Below are positions 55,263 through 64,000 of a stretch of DNA of 64,000 nt, piece by piece; the stretch's first letter is position 1, and each line of letters opens with the position of its first letter. The notes under the pieces are model-generated. The model was not told where the DNA came from, ran no database searches, and saw nothing but the letters and a program-made list of their open reading frames with translations. Source of the stretch: Clostridium puniceum (lineage in GTDB: Bacteria > Bacillota > Clostridia > Clostridiales > Clostridiaceae); contig NZ_LZZM01000119.1 of the NCBI RefSeq assembly GCF_002006345.1, forward strand, positions 1 to 64,000. Reading direction: 5' to 3'. Made by a program: the position numbers and the translations under genes.

Positions 55263-56855
55263 ATGATTAAAATCTTAATAGTAGATGATGAACCTTTTAT
55301 AAGACAAGGATTAAAGATTTTGATTAATTGGGAGCAATATGGTTATGAAATTGTTGGAGAAGCTGCAAATGGCTTTGAAGCAATAAAAGAATTAGAAAAG
55401 AAAGATATTGATTTAATAATTGCAGATATAAAAATGCCTGAAATGAATGGTATTGAGTTAATTGAATATGTACATGATAATATATTGTGTGAAGTTAAAT
55501 TTATTGTATTAAGTGGTTATTATGAGTTTGAGTATGCTAAAAAAGCAATAAAATATAATGTAAAAGATTATATTTTAAAACCAATTCAAAAAGATGAATT
55601 AATTAAAGTATTAATTGCTTTTAAGGAAGAGTATATAAAGCAAGAAAAACAACAAACAATACAAAAAATAAAAGATAAGGTAGTATATGATAGATATTTA
55701 AATGAAATTATAAATGATAAATGTAATAATTCTAATTTAGAGTATGTAAAAAAATATCAAGAATTTTCTGCTGAATTAAGATATATAATTATTGAAATTA
55801 ATTACAACAAGGATGAATATATTAATGTTTCTGAAGCTGAAAAAAGAGAAGGGCAACAGATCTTTTATCAGAATATAATTGGATGGTTAGGTGAAAATTA
55901 CTATAATGTAATCGTTGATATTACTAGTTATAAAGATTGCTATGACATTGGATTTATTTATGATAAGAGATTGGTGTTAGAACAAGATATTAGTGAAAAA
56001 GACTATATTTTAAATTTAGAAAAAAGTATGAAACAAATTCAAAAATATGATTTTTATATTTATATAGGACAAAAAGTCAGCATTATTGAAGATTTGGCAT
56101 TATCATACAAATCTGCAACTGTAGCTAAATTGTTTTCAGATTTTTCTAATGAAAATAATATAACATACTATGATGAAATGACAACTAAAAAGGAACTTGG
56201 CTGTAATATAGAAAAACAATATATGGATAATTTAATTCATGAAATTGAAGAAAATAATGAAGACGAAATTAAAAAATGTGTTAATAAAATTTACTGTAGC
56301 TTTAAAGAGTATAGAATAGATTTAGAAATTATAAAGATTAACATTAATTATTTATTGTGTAATTTGATTAATGTTGCAAAGGAATTAGATTCTGGAGTTA
56401 ATCAAGGTGAAGTGATGCAATATATTAGCTCGGTTTCGTTTGAACAAATAATAAGCAGGGGAAGTTTAAAACATTTAGAACGATTTTCTTTAGAATTTTC
56501 TAAGTATTTAAATCAATTAAGGCAAAATTCATTTCAAGGAATTTTAAATCAAATTGATAAGGAAATTTCAGAAAATTATATGGAAAAGTTAAGCCTAAAA
56601 TATTTAAGTGAAAAATATTATATTAATAGTGCGTATTTAGGACAAATATTCAAAAAACAATATAATGTAGCCTTTAAAGATTATTTAAACGCATACAGAA
56701 TTGAGAAAGCTTCAGAGTTACTTAAACGTAGTGACGAGAAAATTTATAAAATTGCAGAAACAGTTGGATATAACAATCCTGATTATTTTATAAATAAGTT
56801 TGTTCAACTAAAAGGAAAAACACCACTACAATATAGAAAACAATTTTTCTGTTAA
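55263..56855 (+). CDS. YesN-type response regulator (REC plus AraC)
   Basis: A 530-residue regulator. The receiver domain (1-120) shows ILIVDDEPFIRQGLKILINW (acidic pair D8/D9), IIADIKMPEMNG with phospho-acceptor D55, and YILKPIQKDEL. A central region of about 300 residues of unknown structure follows. The C-terminal AraC domain (about 425-530) includes LSLKYLSEKYYINSAYLGQI and IYKIAETVGYNNPDYFINKF. It partners the upstream kinase and probably activates the glucuronoxylan genes. GGAGG precedes ATG 55263. Confidence 0.94.
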   Translation: MIKILIVDDEPFIRQGLKILINWEQYGYEIVGEAANGFEAIKELEKKDIDLIIADIKMPEMNGIELIEYVHDNILCEVKFIVLSGYYEFEYAKKAIKYNVKDYILKPIQKDELIKVLIAFKEEYIKQEKQQTIQKIKDKVVYDRYLNEIINDKCNNSNLEYVKKYQEFSAELRYIIIEINYNKDEYINVSEAEKREGQQIFYQNIIGWLGENYYNVIVDITSYKDCYDIGFIYDKRLVLEQDISEKDYILNLEKSMKQIQKYDFYIYIGQKVSIIEDLALSYKSATVAKLFSDFSNENNITYYDEMTTKKELGCNIEKQYMDNLIHEIEENNEDEIKKCVNKIYCSFKEYRIDLEIIKININYLLCNLINVAKELDSGVNQGEVMQYISSVSFEQIISRGSLKHLERFSLEFSKYLNQLRQNSFQGILNQIDKEISENYMEKLSLKYLSEKYYINSAYLGQIFKKQYNVAFKDYLNAYRIEKASELLKRSDEKIYKIAETVGYNNPDYFINKFVQLKGKTPLQYRKQFFC

Positions 56856-56935
56856 GTAAATTTATAAAATCTAAAGATTGCATAAATGTAGTAAGTAATT
56901 GAACATTTATTTTAATAAAATAAAGAGAGAAGTGA

Positions 56936-59900
56936 TTGCAGAAAGTTATGAATAAGAAAATACTTTTTAATGATGGATGGGAATTTGCTAAAAGTAACTT
57001 AGAAGAGATAAATAATGAACCTTTAAGTTTTGAAAAAATTGATGTACCACATGATTGGCTTATATATAATACATTAAATCTTTATGAAAATAGTATTGGA
57101 TGGTATCGTAAGAGATTTATAGTAAATAAAGAGGAAAAGCAGTTTCTATTATACTTCGATGGAGTTTATATGAATTCTACTTTGTATGTAAATGGACAAA
57201 TGGTAGGAGAGTGGAAATATGGATATTCATCTTTTGAACATGATATAACAGATGCAGTAGTTGAAGGGGAAAACGAAATTCTCATAAAAGTTATATATGA
57301 AAGTCCTAATAGTAGATGGTATTCTGGTGCTGGTATATATAGAAATGTATGGCTAAAAACAAGAGATAAGAATCATATTTTAACAGATGGAATTTATGTA
57401 ACAATGAAAGAAGCAGGTGATGGTTGGGAAGTAGAAATTGATACAAATTTGAATATTTATAAAGATGCAAAAATTTCACACACTATTATGTATAAAAATG
57501 AAATTATTGTTACAATTTCAGAAGATATTTTTGAAGGCAGTAAAATAAACTTGAATAATCTGCAAAGGTTATTTGTAAAAAATCCTATGCTATGGAGTAC
57601 GGAAACTCCGAACCTTTATAAACTAATAACTGAATTATATATAGTTAGCATAGATGGAGAGTTAAATAAAAATTATATAAAAGTGGAGTCTATAGATCAG
57701 AAGATTGGATTTAGAAAAATTTCATTTGACTCAAATGAAGGTATAAAGCTAAATGGAAAGAAAATGAAATTAAATGGAGTTTGCGAACACCATGATTTAG
57801 GAGCTTTGGGAGCTGCTTTTAATAAAACTGCTATGAAAAGAAGATTAACCATACTAAAAGAAATGGGAGCAAATGCTATAAGAACAGCACACAACATGCC
57901 TGCTCCAGAACTTATGGACTTAGCAGATGAAATGGGAATGCTTGTGCTTTCAGAAGCTTTTGATATGTGGGAAAGATCAAAAACTTCTTATGATTATGCA
58001 AGATTCTTTAAAGAATGGGCTCATAGAGATATTAAAAGTTGGGTGATTCGAGATAGAAATCATCCAAGCTTATTAATGTGGAGTATTGGAAATGAGATTT
58101 ATGATACTCATGTTGATGAAAGAGGACAAAAAGTAGCTAAAATGCTTATGGATTATGTAAAAAAATATGATCCAAAAGAAAATGCAAAGGTTACTATAGG
58201 CTCTAATTATATGCCGTGGGAAAATGCAAAAAAATGTGCTGACATAGTTAAGCTAGCAGGATATAATTATGCAGAAAAATATTATCAGAAGCATCATGAA
58301 GAACATCCAGATTGGATTATCTATGGAAGTGAAACTGCTTCATTAGTACAAAGCAGAGGAATTTATCATTTTCCTTTTGAAAAATCAATCCTTGCAGATG
58401 ATGATGAACAATGTTCTGCACTTGGAAATAGTTCAACAAGCTGGGGGGCAAAATCAGCAGAAGCTTGTATTATAAAAGAAAGGAATACACCTTTTTCCTT
58501 AGGACAATTTATATGGACTGGATTTGATTATATAGGGGAACCTACACCTTATCATACTAAGAACTCATATTTTGGACAGATTGATACAGCTACATTAAAA
58601 AAGGATTCTTATTATATATATCAAGCAGAATGGACAGATTACAAGACAAAGCCAATGGTTCACATATTTCCTTACTGGGATTTTAATAAATATCAAATAA
58701 TTGATGTCAGAGTATGCTCTAATGCGCCTAAAATTGAACTACAGTTAAATGGACGAGTAATAGGGAGTCACAATATTGATCATAAAAATGGAACAGAAAT
58801 AGTGGGATGGTGGAAGATTCCATATGAAGAAGGAGAAATAAAAGCAATAGCTTACGATGAAGCAGGTAAGATTATTGCAACAGATTCAAAAAAATCGTTT
58901 GGAGATTCAAAGAAAATTTGTTTGAATGCAGACAAAGAAAAACTTACTGCAAATGGTACTGATTTGATTTTTGTTGAAATTACTATGAAAGATGAATATG
59001 GAAATACTGTAGAGAATGCAAATAACCGAGTTAGTGTCAATGTAACTGGTGTAGGACGCTTGGTTGGTCTTGATAATGGTGATAGTACAGATTACGATCA
59101 ATATAAAGGAACAAGTAGACGATTGTTTAGTGGCAAGTTAATGGTAATTATAGCAGCAACTTTAGAACCTGGAAAGATTCATATGGAAGTGTCATCTATA
59201 GGACTACAAAGTAAAAATATAGAATTTCAAGCTATTGAAGAAAAAAAGAAAATAATAGATGGAATTTCTGTTTTTATGACGAATAAAGATACGGCATGTG
59301 TTATGGGAAATAGTAAAGAAATACCCTTGAGAAAGATTGAAATTATAAGTTCGTCAGGACAATTATTTAATGAAGAAAAAAGAGAAATGGCTATAAATGC
59401 GAGGGTTTATCCCCAAGGTACTTCTTACAATGATATAGAATGGAGTGTTGTAAATGATGTTGGGATTATTTCAAACATCGCAAAGATAGAAGCTTTCGGA
59501 GATGAAGCAAAGGTAACTGCTTTAGGGGATGGTGAATTTAGGATTCGTTGCACCAGCAAGAATGGAACTGATAAGATAAAGATCATATCAGAGCTTGAAT
59601 TTAAGGCGATTGGTTTAGGTTCAGCGTATAAAAACCCATATGGATTTATATCGGCAGGACTCTATGATTATAGTAAAGGTGAAGTTGGAAATGGAAATGA
59701 AAGAGGAATAGCTACAAGTAGAGATGGAGAAACACAAGTAGGTTTTCATGAAATTGACTTTGGAATTTATGGTTCAGATACTATAATTATTCCAATTTTT
59801 GCATTGTCAAGTGAAGAGTACTCTCTGCAAATTTGGGAGGGAATGCCAAAAGAAGATGAAAGTATATTATTAGCTGATGTAATTTATCAAAAAGAATCTA

Positions 59901-60388
59901 AATGGAATATGTATCAAGAAGAAACTTATAGTTTATCAAAAAGACTTAAGGGTATTACCTCAATTTGCTTTGTTCTTCATGCTAAGGTCCATATAAAAGG
60001 ATTTTATTTTGAAAGAAAGAATAAAGCTTTTGAGCAAAATATGACTACGAGATGCAATCATATTTATGGAGATGCCTTTGAAATAAAAGCAAATAGTGTT
60101 GAAGGAATAGGTAATAATGTTTCAATAGAATTTGAAGATATGGATTTTGCCAATACTGGGGCTACTAAACTTGTGATTTATGGAAGATCACCTATTGATA
60201 AAAATACTATTCATATTCAATTTTCTAATACTGAAGGTGAGAATAAACAAATTGTTGAATTCACACAGTCTAATGGATATGAAGAGCAAGTATTTGAATT
60301 GGAAAAGATAGAAGGAATGCAAAAAGTTACTTTTATATTTCTTCCAGGATGCAATTTTGATTTTGGATGGTTTTGCTTTAAATCTTAG
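56936..60388 (+). CDS. GH2 glycosidase, 1150 residues, multidomain
   Basis: A glycoside hydrolase family 2 enzyme with no signal peptide. The sugar-binding jelly roll (about 1-170, NDGWEFAKS; IDVPHDWLIYNT), an immunoglobulin-like domain and a TIM barrel are followed by at least three further beta domains. The acid/base motif is WSIGNEIYD (Glu 387) and the nucleophile IYGSETASLVQSRG (Glu 466). FIWTGFDYIGEPTPYHTKNS, then a DUF4982-like and Ig-like segment (IVGWWKIPYEEGEIKAIAYD), are typical of bacterial beta-galactosidase-like GH2 proteins. The last 350 residues are an unusual extension with carbohydrate-binding-like beta sandwiches. Activity could be beta-galactosidase, alpha-L-arabinopyranosidase or beta-glucuronidase. 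The start is uncertain: TTG 56936 follows GAGAGAAG, and ATG 56948 is an alternative. Confidence 0.85.
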   Translation: MQKVMNKKILFNDGWEFAKSNLEEINNEPLSFEKIDVPHDWLIYNTLNLYENSIGWYRKRFIVNKEEKQFLLYFDGVYMNSTLYVNGQMVGEWKYGYSSFEHDITDAVVEGENEILIKVIYESPNSRWYSGAGIYRNVWLKTRDKNHILTDGIYVTMKEAGDGWEVEIDTNLNIYKDAKISHTIMYKNEIIVTISEDIFEGSKINLNNLQRLFVKNPMLWSTETPNLYKLITELYIVSIDGELNKNYIKVESIDQKIGFRKISFDSNEGIKLNGKKMKLNGVCEHHDLGALGAAFNKTAMKRRLTILKEMGANAIRTAHNMPAPELMDLADEMGMLVLSEAFDMWERSKTSYDYARFFKEWAHRDIKSWVIRDRNHPSLLMWSIGNEIYDTHVDERGQKVAKMLMDYVKKYDPKENAKVTIGSNYMPWENAKKCADIVKLAGYNYAEKYYQKHHEEHPDWIIYGSETASLVQSRGIYHFPFEKSILADDDEQCSALGNSSTSWGAKSAEACIIKERNTPFSLGQFIWTGFDYIGEPTPYHTKNSYFGQIDTATLKKDSYYIYQAEWTDYKTKPMVHIFPYWDFNKYQIIDVRVCSNAPKIELQLNGRVIGSHNIDHKNGTEIVGWWKIPYEEGEIKAIAYDEAGKIIATDSKKSFGDSKKICLNADKEKLTANGTDLIFVEITMKDEYGNTVENANNRVSVNVTGVGRLVGLDNGDSTDYDQYKGTSRRLFSGKLMVIIAATLEPGKIHMEVSSIGLQSKNIEFQAIEEKKKIIDGISVFMTNKDTACVMGNSKEIPLRKIEIISSSGQLFNEEKREMAINARVYPQGTSYNDIEWSVVNDVGIISNIAKIEAFGDEAKVTALGDGEFRIRCTSKNGTDKIKIISELEFKAIGLGSAYKNPYGFISAGLYDYSKGEVGNGNERGIATSRDGETQVGFHEIDFGIYGSDTIIIPIFALSSEEYSLQIWEGMPKEDESILLADVIYQKESKWNMYQEETYSLSKRLKGITSICFVLHAKVHIKGFYFERKNKAFEQNMTTRCNHIYGDAFEIKANSVEGIGNNVSIEFEDMDFANTGATKLVIYGRSPIDKNTIHIQFSNTEGENKQIVEFTQSNGYEEQVFELEKIEGMQKVTFIFLPGCNFDFGWFCFKS

Positions 60389-60456
60389 TAAGAGAACGTA
60401 AATTTAAGTTCATTGTAAATATGAAAATTTGTATTCTATATAAAATAATGGCGAAA

Positions 60457-60502
60457 GTAGAGAGTTTTGTTTAAAAAGCAAAACTCTTTACTGTTTTATA
60501 GA
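60457..60502 (+). terminator. Terminator after the GH2 gene
   Basis: GTAGAGAGTTTTG (60457-60469) pairs with CAAAACTCTTTAC (60479-60491), with one G-U pair, and TGTTTTATAG follows. Confidence 0.85.
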
Positions 60503-60689
60503 ATGTTTAGCATAGATTAAATATAATATATATAAGGATACAAATTTAATGAGAAATTTCAATAGTATTCTATAAAATTACGGCCTTTGTTGTATGTTAA
60601 TCCATTTAGATTAGAAGATATTGGTATGCAATATTAAAATAAAATGTTATAATCAAAAATGTATAAATATTGTTTGGTGGGTGGGAAGA

Positions 60690-62927
60690 GTGAATAAATT
60701 AAAAAACATATATTTAAATAACCTAATAGTTCAATTTTTGTTATCGTATACAATAGTGCTGATTCTGCCCCTTATAATACTTGTTTGTGGATTTAAGTCA
60801 GCTTTTAATGTAACAGAACAGGATATTAGTGAATCTAATATTACAATGCTTAGCCATAGTAAGAGTTTGCTTGATATTCAAATTAAAGCTATGGAATCAA
60901 AAGCTTTGCAAATTTCACAAAATTCTAGAATAAGTGATTTAGCAGAAAAAAAGAAGGTAGATAGTTCTTTTTTAGAAGAAGCATCATCAGTAATTGATGA
61001 ATATTATAATTTAATGCGCTATCAAGAAGTTAATCTTGTAGAAGATTCATATATTTATATGAATAATTCAGATTATGTTATATATCAAAATGCCTTATAT
61101 AAATTAGGCGATTTTGAAAATAGCATAAAAAATAAGAACAATCTTTCTTTAAATGAATTGAAGAAAATTTGTGATAACAATAAAGATTATGTACCTTATT
61201 ATACAAATATCAATGGTAATCTCCAGTATATTAAACCTTTTGCAACTGAGATGAATGGAGATGTAGTTGGAGTTATTATATTTAATATAAATGAGTATAA
61301 ATTGAAAAAAGTTCTTAATTTTGATGACAAATCCAATGAACGTTCAGTTTTCATTTATAATAATGAAAAAGAATTAATTTGGTCAGAAGATTTTGCAGGG
61401 TATAAGGAAAAACTTAATAGAATTGATTTGCCCAAAGAAGGTCTTGTTAAGGACAAAGATCTATTTGTGATTACATCTAAATCTAATGTTACTGATTGGA
61501 ATTTTATAGTGGTCATTCCAGCGAAAATTGCTATGTCAAAATTAAATCAATTGACGATTTTGGTAATTGTGTTGATATTTTTAGCATTAGCATTGGGAAT
61601 TGGATTAGCATTATATATGTCTATTAAAAAAGGAAAGCCAATTAATGAAATGTTTAACATATATATAGATAATAATATTCCTAGGAATTTTAAAAATCTT
61701 GGAGGAATAGTATCAAAAATTGTTCAAAATAATCAAGCACTTTTAGAGGAGATTGAGTTAGATAAGCCAATGTTAAAACATGAATTTTTAACTAAGCTTG
61801 TAAAAGGTGATTTTGTAAATGATAAAGAATTAAATATTCTAGCAAAAAAAGTTGGAATAGAAATTAACTGTACAAAGTTTAGAGTGGTGTCATTTCGTTT
61901 GTTTTTAAATAATGACCTTTATGAAGTTGATTCTCAGACATTAGAAGAAGTACAAGTCCTAGTTCATTTGATACAAAAGCATATTATGGAAAGGACAAAA
62001 AAAATTGTTTGGTTTTACGAACGTGATTACTTGACTACTTTAGCAATATTTCATATTAATGAAGATAATCAAGAAGATAATGTTAAAGCATTAGTAGAAG
62101 AAGTTCAGGAATTAATGCTAAAAGAATATTCTGTAGATACAGCTTGGGGCATAAGCTGTATCTGTAAAAATATATTGGATATTTGGCGTGCATGTGAAGA
62201 AGCTAAAGTAGCAAATTTAAATTATGAAAAGCAAAGAGTCACTAAATATAGTAAGGAATTAGATGATAAAGAAGAAATGTATTATCCAGAATTATTTCAG
62301 GAAAAAATTATTAACAGTATACGTGCTGCAGATATTTCTAATCTAGATTCATTAATAGATATATTACAAAAAGAAAATTTTAATAGGAGAAATATAAGCG
62401 GAAATATGATGCTAGAGCTTCATAATCGGATTATGTTAACACTTTCTTCTAATTTTATTTTATCAGGTGTGATACAAGGTGAGATTAATAAAATAAATGA
62501 AATAATTAAAGAACAAAATATTGAAAAAGATACATATTTTAAACAATTGAAATTTATATGTCAGTATTTATGCAAGGAAATGCAGAAAAAAAAGACATTC
62601 ACACAAAACAAGTTGATTCAAAAAATAGTTAGTTATATTAATGAACAGTATATGAATTCAAATCTAGGACTGGCATTAATTGCTTCAAAGTTTAATATCT
62701 CAGAGGGATATGTTTCAACAATTTTTAAAGGAAATATGGGAGTGAATTTTGCTGATTATGTAGAGAAAGTAAGAATAGACAGTGCATGCAATCTCTTAGA
62801 AAATTCAAATGATACAATAAATACTATATCTGAGAAAGTAGGGTACAATAGTGTACAATCTTTCAGAAGAGCATTTAAGAAAGTTAAGGGAATTAGTCCT
62901 AAAGGGTTAAGAAATGTGAACAAGTAA
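60690..62927 (+). CDS. Membrane-anchored AraC-family regulator
   Basis: A 745-residue one-component regulator. TM1 lies at about 12-35 (VQFLLSYTIVLILPLIILVC), then an extracytoplasmic dCache-like sensor of about 250 residues, then TM2 at about 288-311. A cytoplasmic linker (about 320-640) of the type seen in YesN proteins follows. The C-terminal AraC domain (NLGLALIASKFNISEGYVST, INTISEKVGYNSVQSFRRAF, GISPKGL) covers about 645-745. It looks like a kinase/regulator pair collapsed into one protein. The frame extends to 60621, but GTG 60690 begins with the short basic stretch before TM1 and has GGTGG upstream. It precedes a second permease gene and probably regulates it. Confidence 0.88.
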   Translation: MNKLKNIYLNNLIVQFLLSYTIVLILPLIILVCGFKSAFNVTEQDISESNITMLSHSKSLLDIQIKAMESKALQISQNSRISDLAEKKKVDSSFLEEASSVIDEYYNLMRYQEVNLVEDSYIYMNNSDYVIYQNALYKLGDFENSIKNKNNLSLNELKKICDNNKDYVPYYTNINGNLQYIKPFATEMNGDVVGVIIFNINEYKLKKVLNFDDKSNERSVFIYNNEKELIWSEDFAGYKEKLNRIDLPKEGLVKDKDLFVITSKSNVTDWNFIVVIPAKIAMSKLNQLTILVIVLIFLALALGIGLALYMSIKKGKPINEMFNIYIDNNIPRNFKNLGGIVSKIVQNNQALLEEIELDKPMLKHEFLTKLVKGDFVNDKELNILAKKVGIEINCTKFRVVSFRLFLNNDLYEVDSQTLEEVQVLVHLIQKHIMERTKKIVWFYERDYLTTLAIFHINEDNQEDNVKALVEEVQELMLKEYSVDTAWGISCICKNILDIWRACEEAKVANLNYEKQRVTKYSKELDDKEEMYYPELFQEKIINSIRAADISNLDSLIDILQKENFNRRNISGNMMLELHNRIMLTLSSNFILSGVIQGEINKINEIIKEQNIEKDTYFKQLKFICQYLCKEMQKKKTFTQNKLIQKIVSYINEQYMNSNLGLALIASKFNISEGYVSTIFKGNMGVNFADYVEKVRIDSACNLLENSNDTINTISEKVGYNSVQSFRRAFKKVKGISPKGLRNVNK

Positions 62928-62945
62928 TATATAATCTATGTTGAA

Positions 62946-62992
62946 CTAAAGCCATATATAAGACAAGCTTATATATGGCTTTAGTAATAAAT
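62946..62992 (+). terminator. Terminator after the membrane AraC gene
   Basis: A perfect 17-bp stem, CTAAAGCCATATATAAG (62946-62962) with CTTATATATGGCTTTAG (62968-62984), is followed by TAATAAAT. The T-run is poor but the stem is very strong. Confidence 0.75.
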
Positions 62993-63083
62993 GAAAGATG
63001 GATAGTTAAAATAATGTATTTATTATAAATTAAACAAAAGGAACAAAATTTTAAATGTAAAGGATTGTATCTTTAATTTTAAT

Positions 63084-63178
63084 TGTGATAATGTTAATAT
63101 TATCACATGAAAAGCATTTCAGCGCACGCTGTTCACGTTAACATCTTGAATTATATAGGTGTTTGCTGTTCGCATTAA
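63084..63178 (+). promoter_or_regulatory. Palindrome and direct repeats before the second importer
   Basis: TGTGATAAT (63084-63092) and ATTATCACA (63099-63107) form a perfect 9-bp dyad with a 6-bp centre. Downstream, GCTGTTCACGTTAA (63128-63141) and GCTGTTCGCATTAA (63165-63178) are direct repeats 37 bp apart with two differences, an arrangement typical of AraC-family binding sites. No other gene lies in this 325-bp gap. Confidence 0.5.
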
Positions 63179-63252
63179 ACTATTAATTAGAAAGGATGAT
63201 TAGGCTACAAAAGAAAAAATAAAAAATCAGTATAAATATGGAGGTAAAAATA

Positions 63253-64000
63253 ATGGCTCAGATTACAAGAAATGAGATGGTAACAACAAATATAAAAAGA
63301 AATAAAACTTCGTTAAAAACAAGAATATACCAATATAGATATTTTTATTTTATGTTTCTTCCGGTATTTTTAGCATTCTTGGTATTTAACTATATTCCAA
63401 TGATTGGGATTTTAATTTCCTTCTTTGATTGGGGATTATTCGGAATTAATGAATTTGTTGGATTTGATAATTTTATAACATTATTTCAAAGTACAGCATT
63501 TATAAGGGCCTTTGGGAATACTTTATACATTAGTATATTAAATTTAGGATTAAGTATGATATGCTGCGTAGGATTAGCTTTGCTCATTGATGAAGTGAGA
63601 GGTAAGAATTTTAAAAAATTAACACAAACTATAATTTATATTCCACACTTTCTTTCATGGGTAGTAATAGCATCAGTATTTTCATTAATTTTGTCACCAC
63701 AAGATGGTATAGTAAATGCAGTGCTTGGTTTATTTGGAGTTGATCCAATTTACTTTTTAGCTGATGAGCACTGGTGGACACCAATATTCTTATTCATAGA
63801 ACGTTGGAAAGGTACTGGATGGGGAACAATAATATTTATTGCAGCCTTATCAGGTGTTGATCCATCAATGCATGAAGCCGCTACTATTGATGGTGCAACT
63901 AGACTTCAAAGAGTTTTATATATTACTTTACCAGCAATTAGAAATACAATATTAGTTGTATTTATTTTAGAATTGGCAAAAGTACTTAATTTATTTGAAT
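63253..64000 (+). CDS. Second LplB-type ABC permease (runs off the window)
   Basis: At least 249 residues starting MAQITRNEMVTTNIKRNK; the C-terminus lies beyond position 64000. The N-terminal basic tail is followed by TM1 (FMFLPVFLAFLVFNYIPMIG), LplB-like YIPHFLSWVVIASVFSLIL and the EAA loop MHEAATIDGATRLQRVLYIT. It resembles the permease at 48090 in architecture but is clearly divergent in sequence, so it belongs to a second oligosaccharide importer. GAGGT precedes ATG 63253. The upstream membrane AraC regulator and the operator-like repeats suggest separate induction. Confidence 0.92.
   Translation, partial: MAQITRNEMVTTNIKRNKTSLKTRIYQYRYFYFMFLPVFLAFLVFNYIPMIGILISFFDWGLFGINEFVGFDNFITLFQSTAFIRAFGNTLYISILNLGLSMICCVGLALLIDEVRGKNFKKLTQTIIYIPHFLSWVVIASVFSLILSPQDGIVNAVLGLFGVDPIYFLADEHWWTPIFLFIERWKGTGWGTIIFIAALSGVDPSMHEAATIDGATRLQRVLYITLPAIRNTILVVFILELAKVLNLFE

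Overview
The window is very AT-rich and uses clostridial-style ribosome binding sites (AGGAGG/GGAGG). It carries a SCIFF precursor with its radical-SAM maturase, an alanine-type T-box, MalT-like and YesM/YesN-type regulators, and a purine/deoxynucleoside salvage set. Together these point to a saccharolytic Clostridium (sensu stricto, C. beijerinckii-like); the species cannot be fixed from the sequence alone. No tRNA, rRNA, CRISPR array or prophage was seen.

Region 1 (1-1000) is a mobile-element graveyard. It holds the 3' end of a group II intron, the C-terminal part of an IS21-type istB gene, terminal repeats of that element, and a broken CPCC-type cysteine-rich gene. Region 2 (1030-11600) is core-like: a PAS-PAS-GGDEF-HD-GYP protein, purine nucleoside phosphorylase, a MerR/TipAS regulator with its own 19-bp-spacer promoter, a chemotaxis receptor, HtpG, and a large MalT/LuxR-type regulator. 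Region 3 (11600-23950) contains the SCIFF locus (a 45-residue Cys-rich precursor absent from simple ORF calling, a terminator, the radical-SAM/SPASM maturase and a zinc M16 peptidase), threonine aldolase, an Orn/Lys/Arg decarboxylase, clpS-clpA, a 51-residue zinc-ribbon protein with an odd leader, and a T-box controlling an Lrp regulator and an aminotransferase.

Region 4 (24130-33900) is a nucleoside-uptake and deoxyribose-catabolism locus: LacI-type regulator, BMP-type lipoprotein, ABC ATPase and two permeases, deoC, deoB, cdd, deoD. Imported nucleosides would be deaminated (Cdd), phosphorolysed (DeoD, and PunA at 2902), isomerised (DeoB) and cleaved (DeoC) to acetaldehyde and glyceraldehyde-3-phosphate.

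Region 5 (34160-64000) is carbohydrate utilisation. First comes a Gfo/Idh/MocA oxidoreductase-ThuA pair flanked by two AraC regulators, then a GH3 enzyme, a GH43 relic and a long glucuronoxylan locus: uxuA, uxuB, GH67 alpha-glucuronidase, an LplABC-type oligosaccharide importer, a GH8 exo-oligoxylanase, an SGNH acetylesterase, a YesM/YesN two-component pair, a 1150-residue GH2 enzyme, a membrane-bound AraC regulator and the start of a second LplB-type permease that runs off the window. The logic is import of (acetylated, methylglucuronosylated) xylo-oligosaccharides, intracellular trimming, and entry of the glucuronate branch via fructuronate, mannonate and 2-keto-3-deoxygluconate. Neither an endoxylanase, nor the importer ATPase, nor uxaC/kdgK/kdgA is in the window.

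The observations most worth following are the SCIFF-M16 peptidase linkage, the Ala-specifier T-box on an Lrp/aminotransferase operon, the hairpin leader of the zinc-ribbon gene, and a dyad (ATTAACC...GGTTAAT) shared by the uxuA and yesMN promoters.
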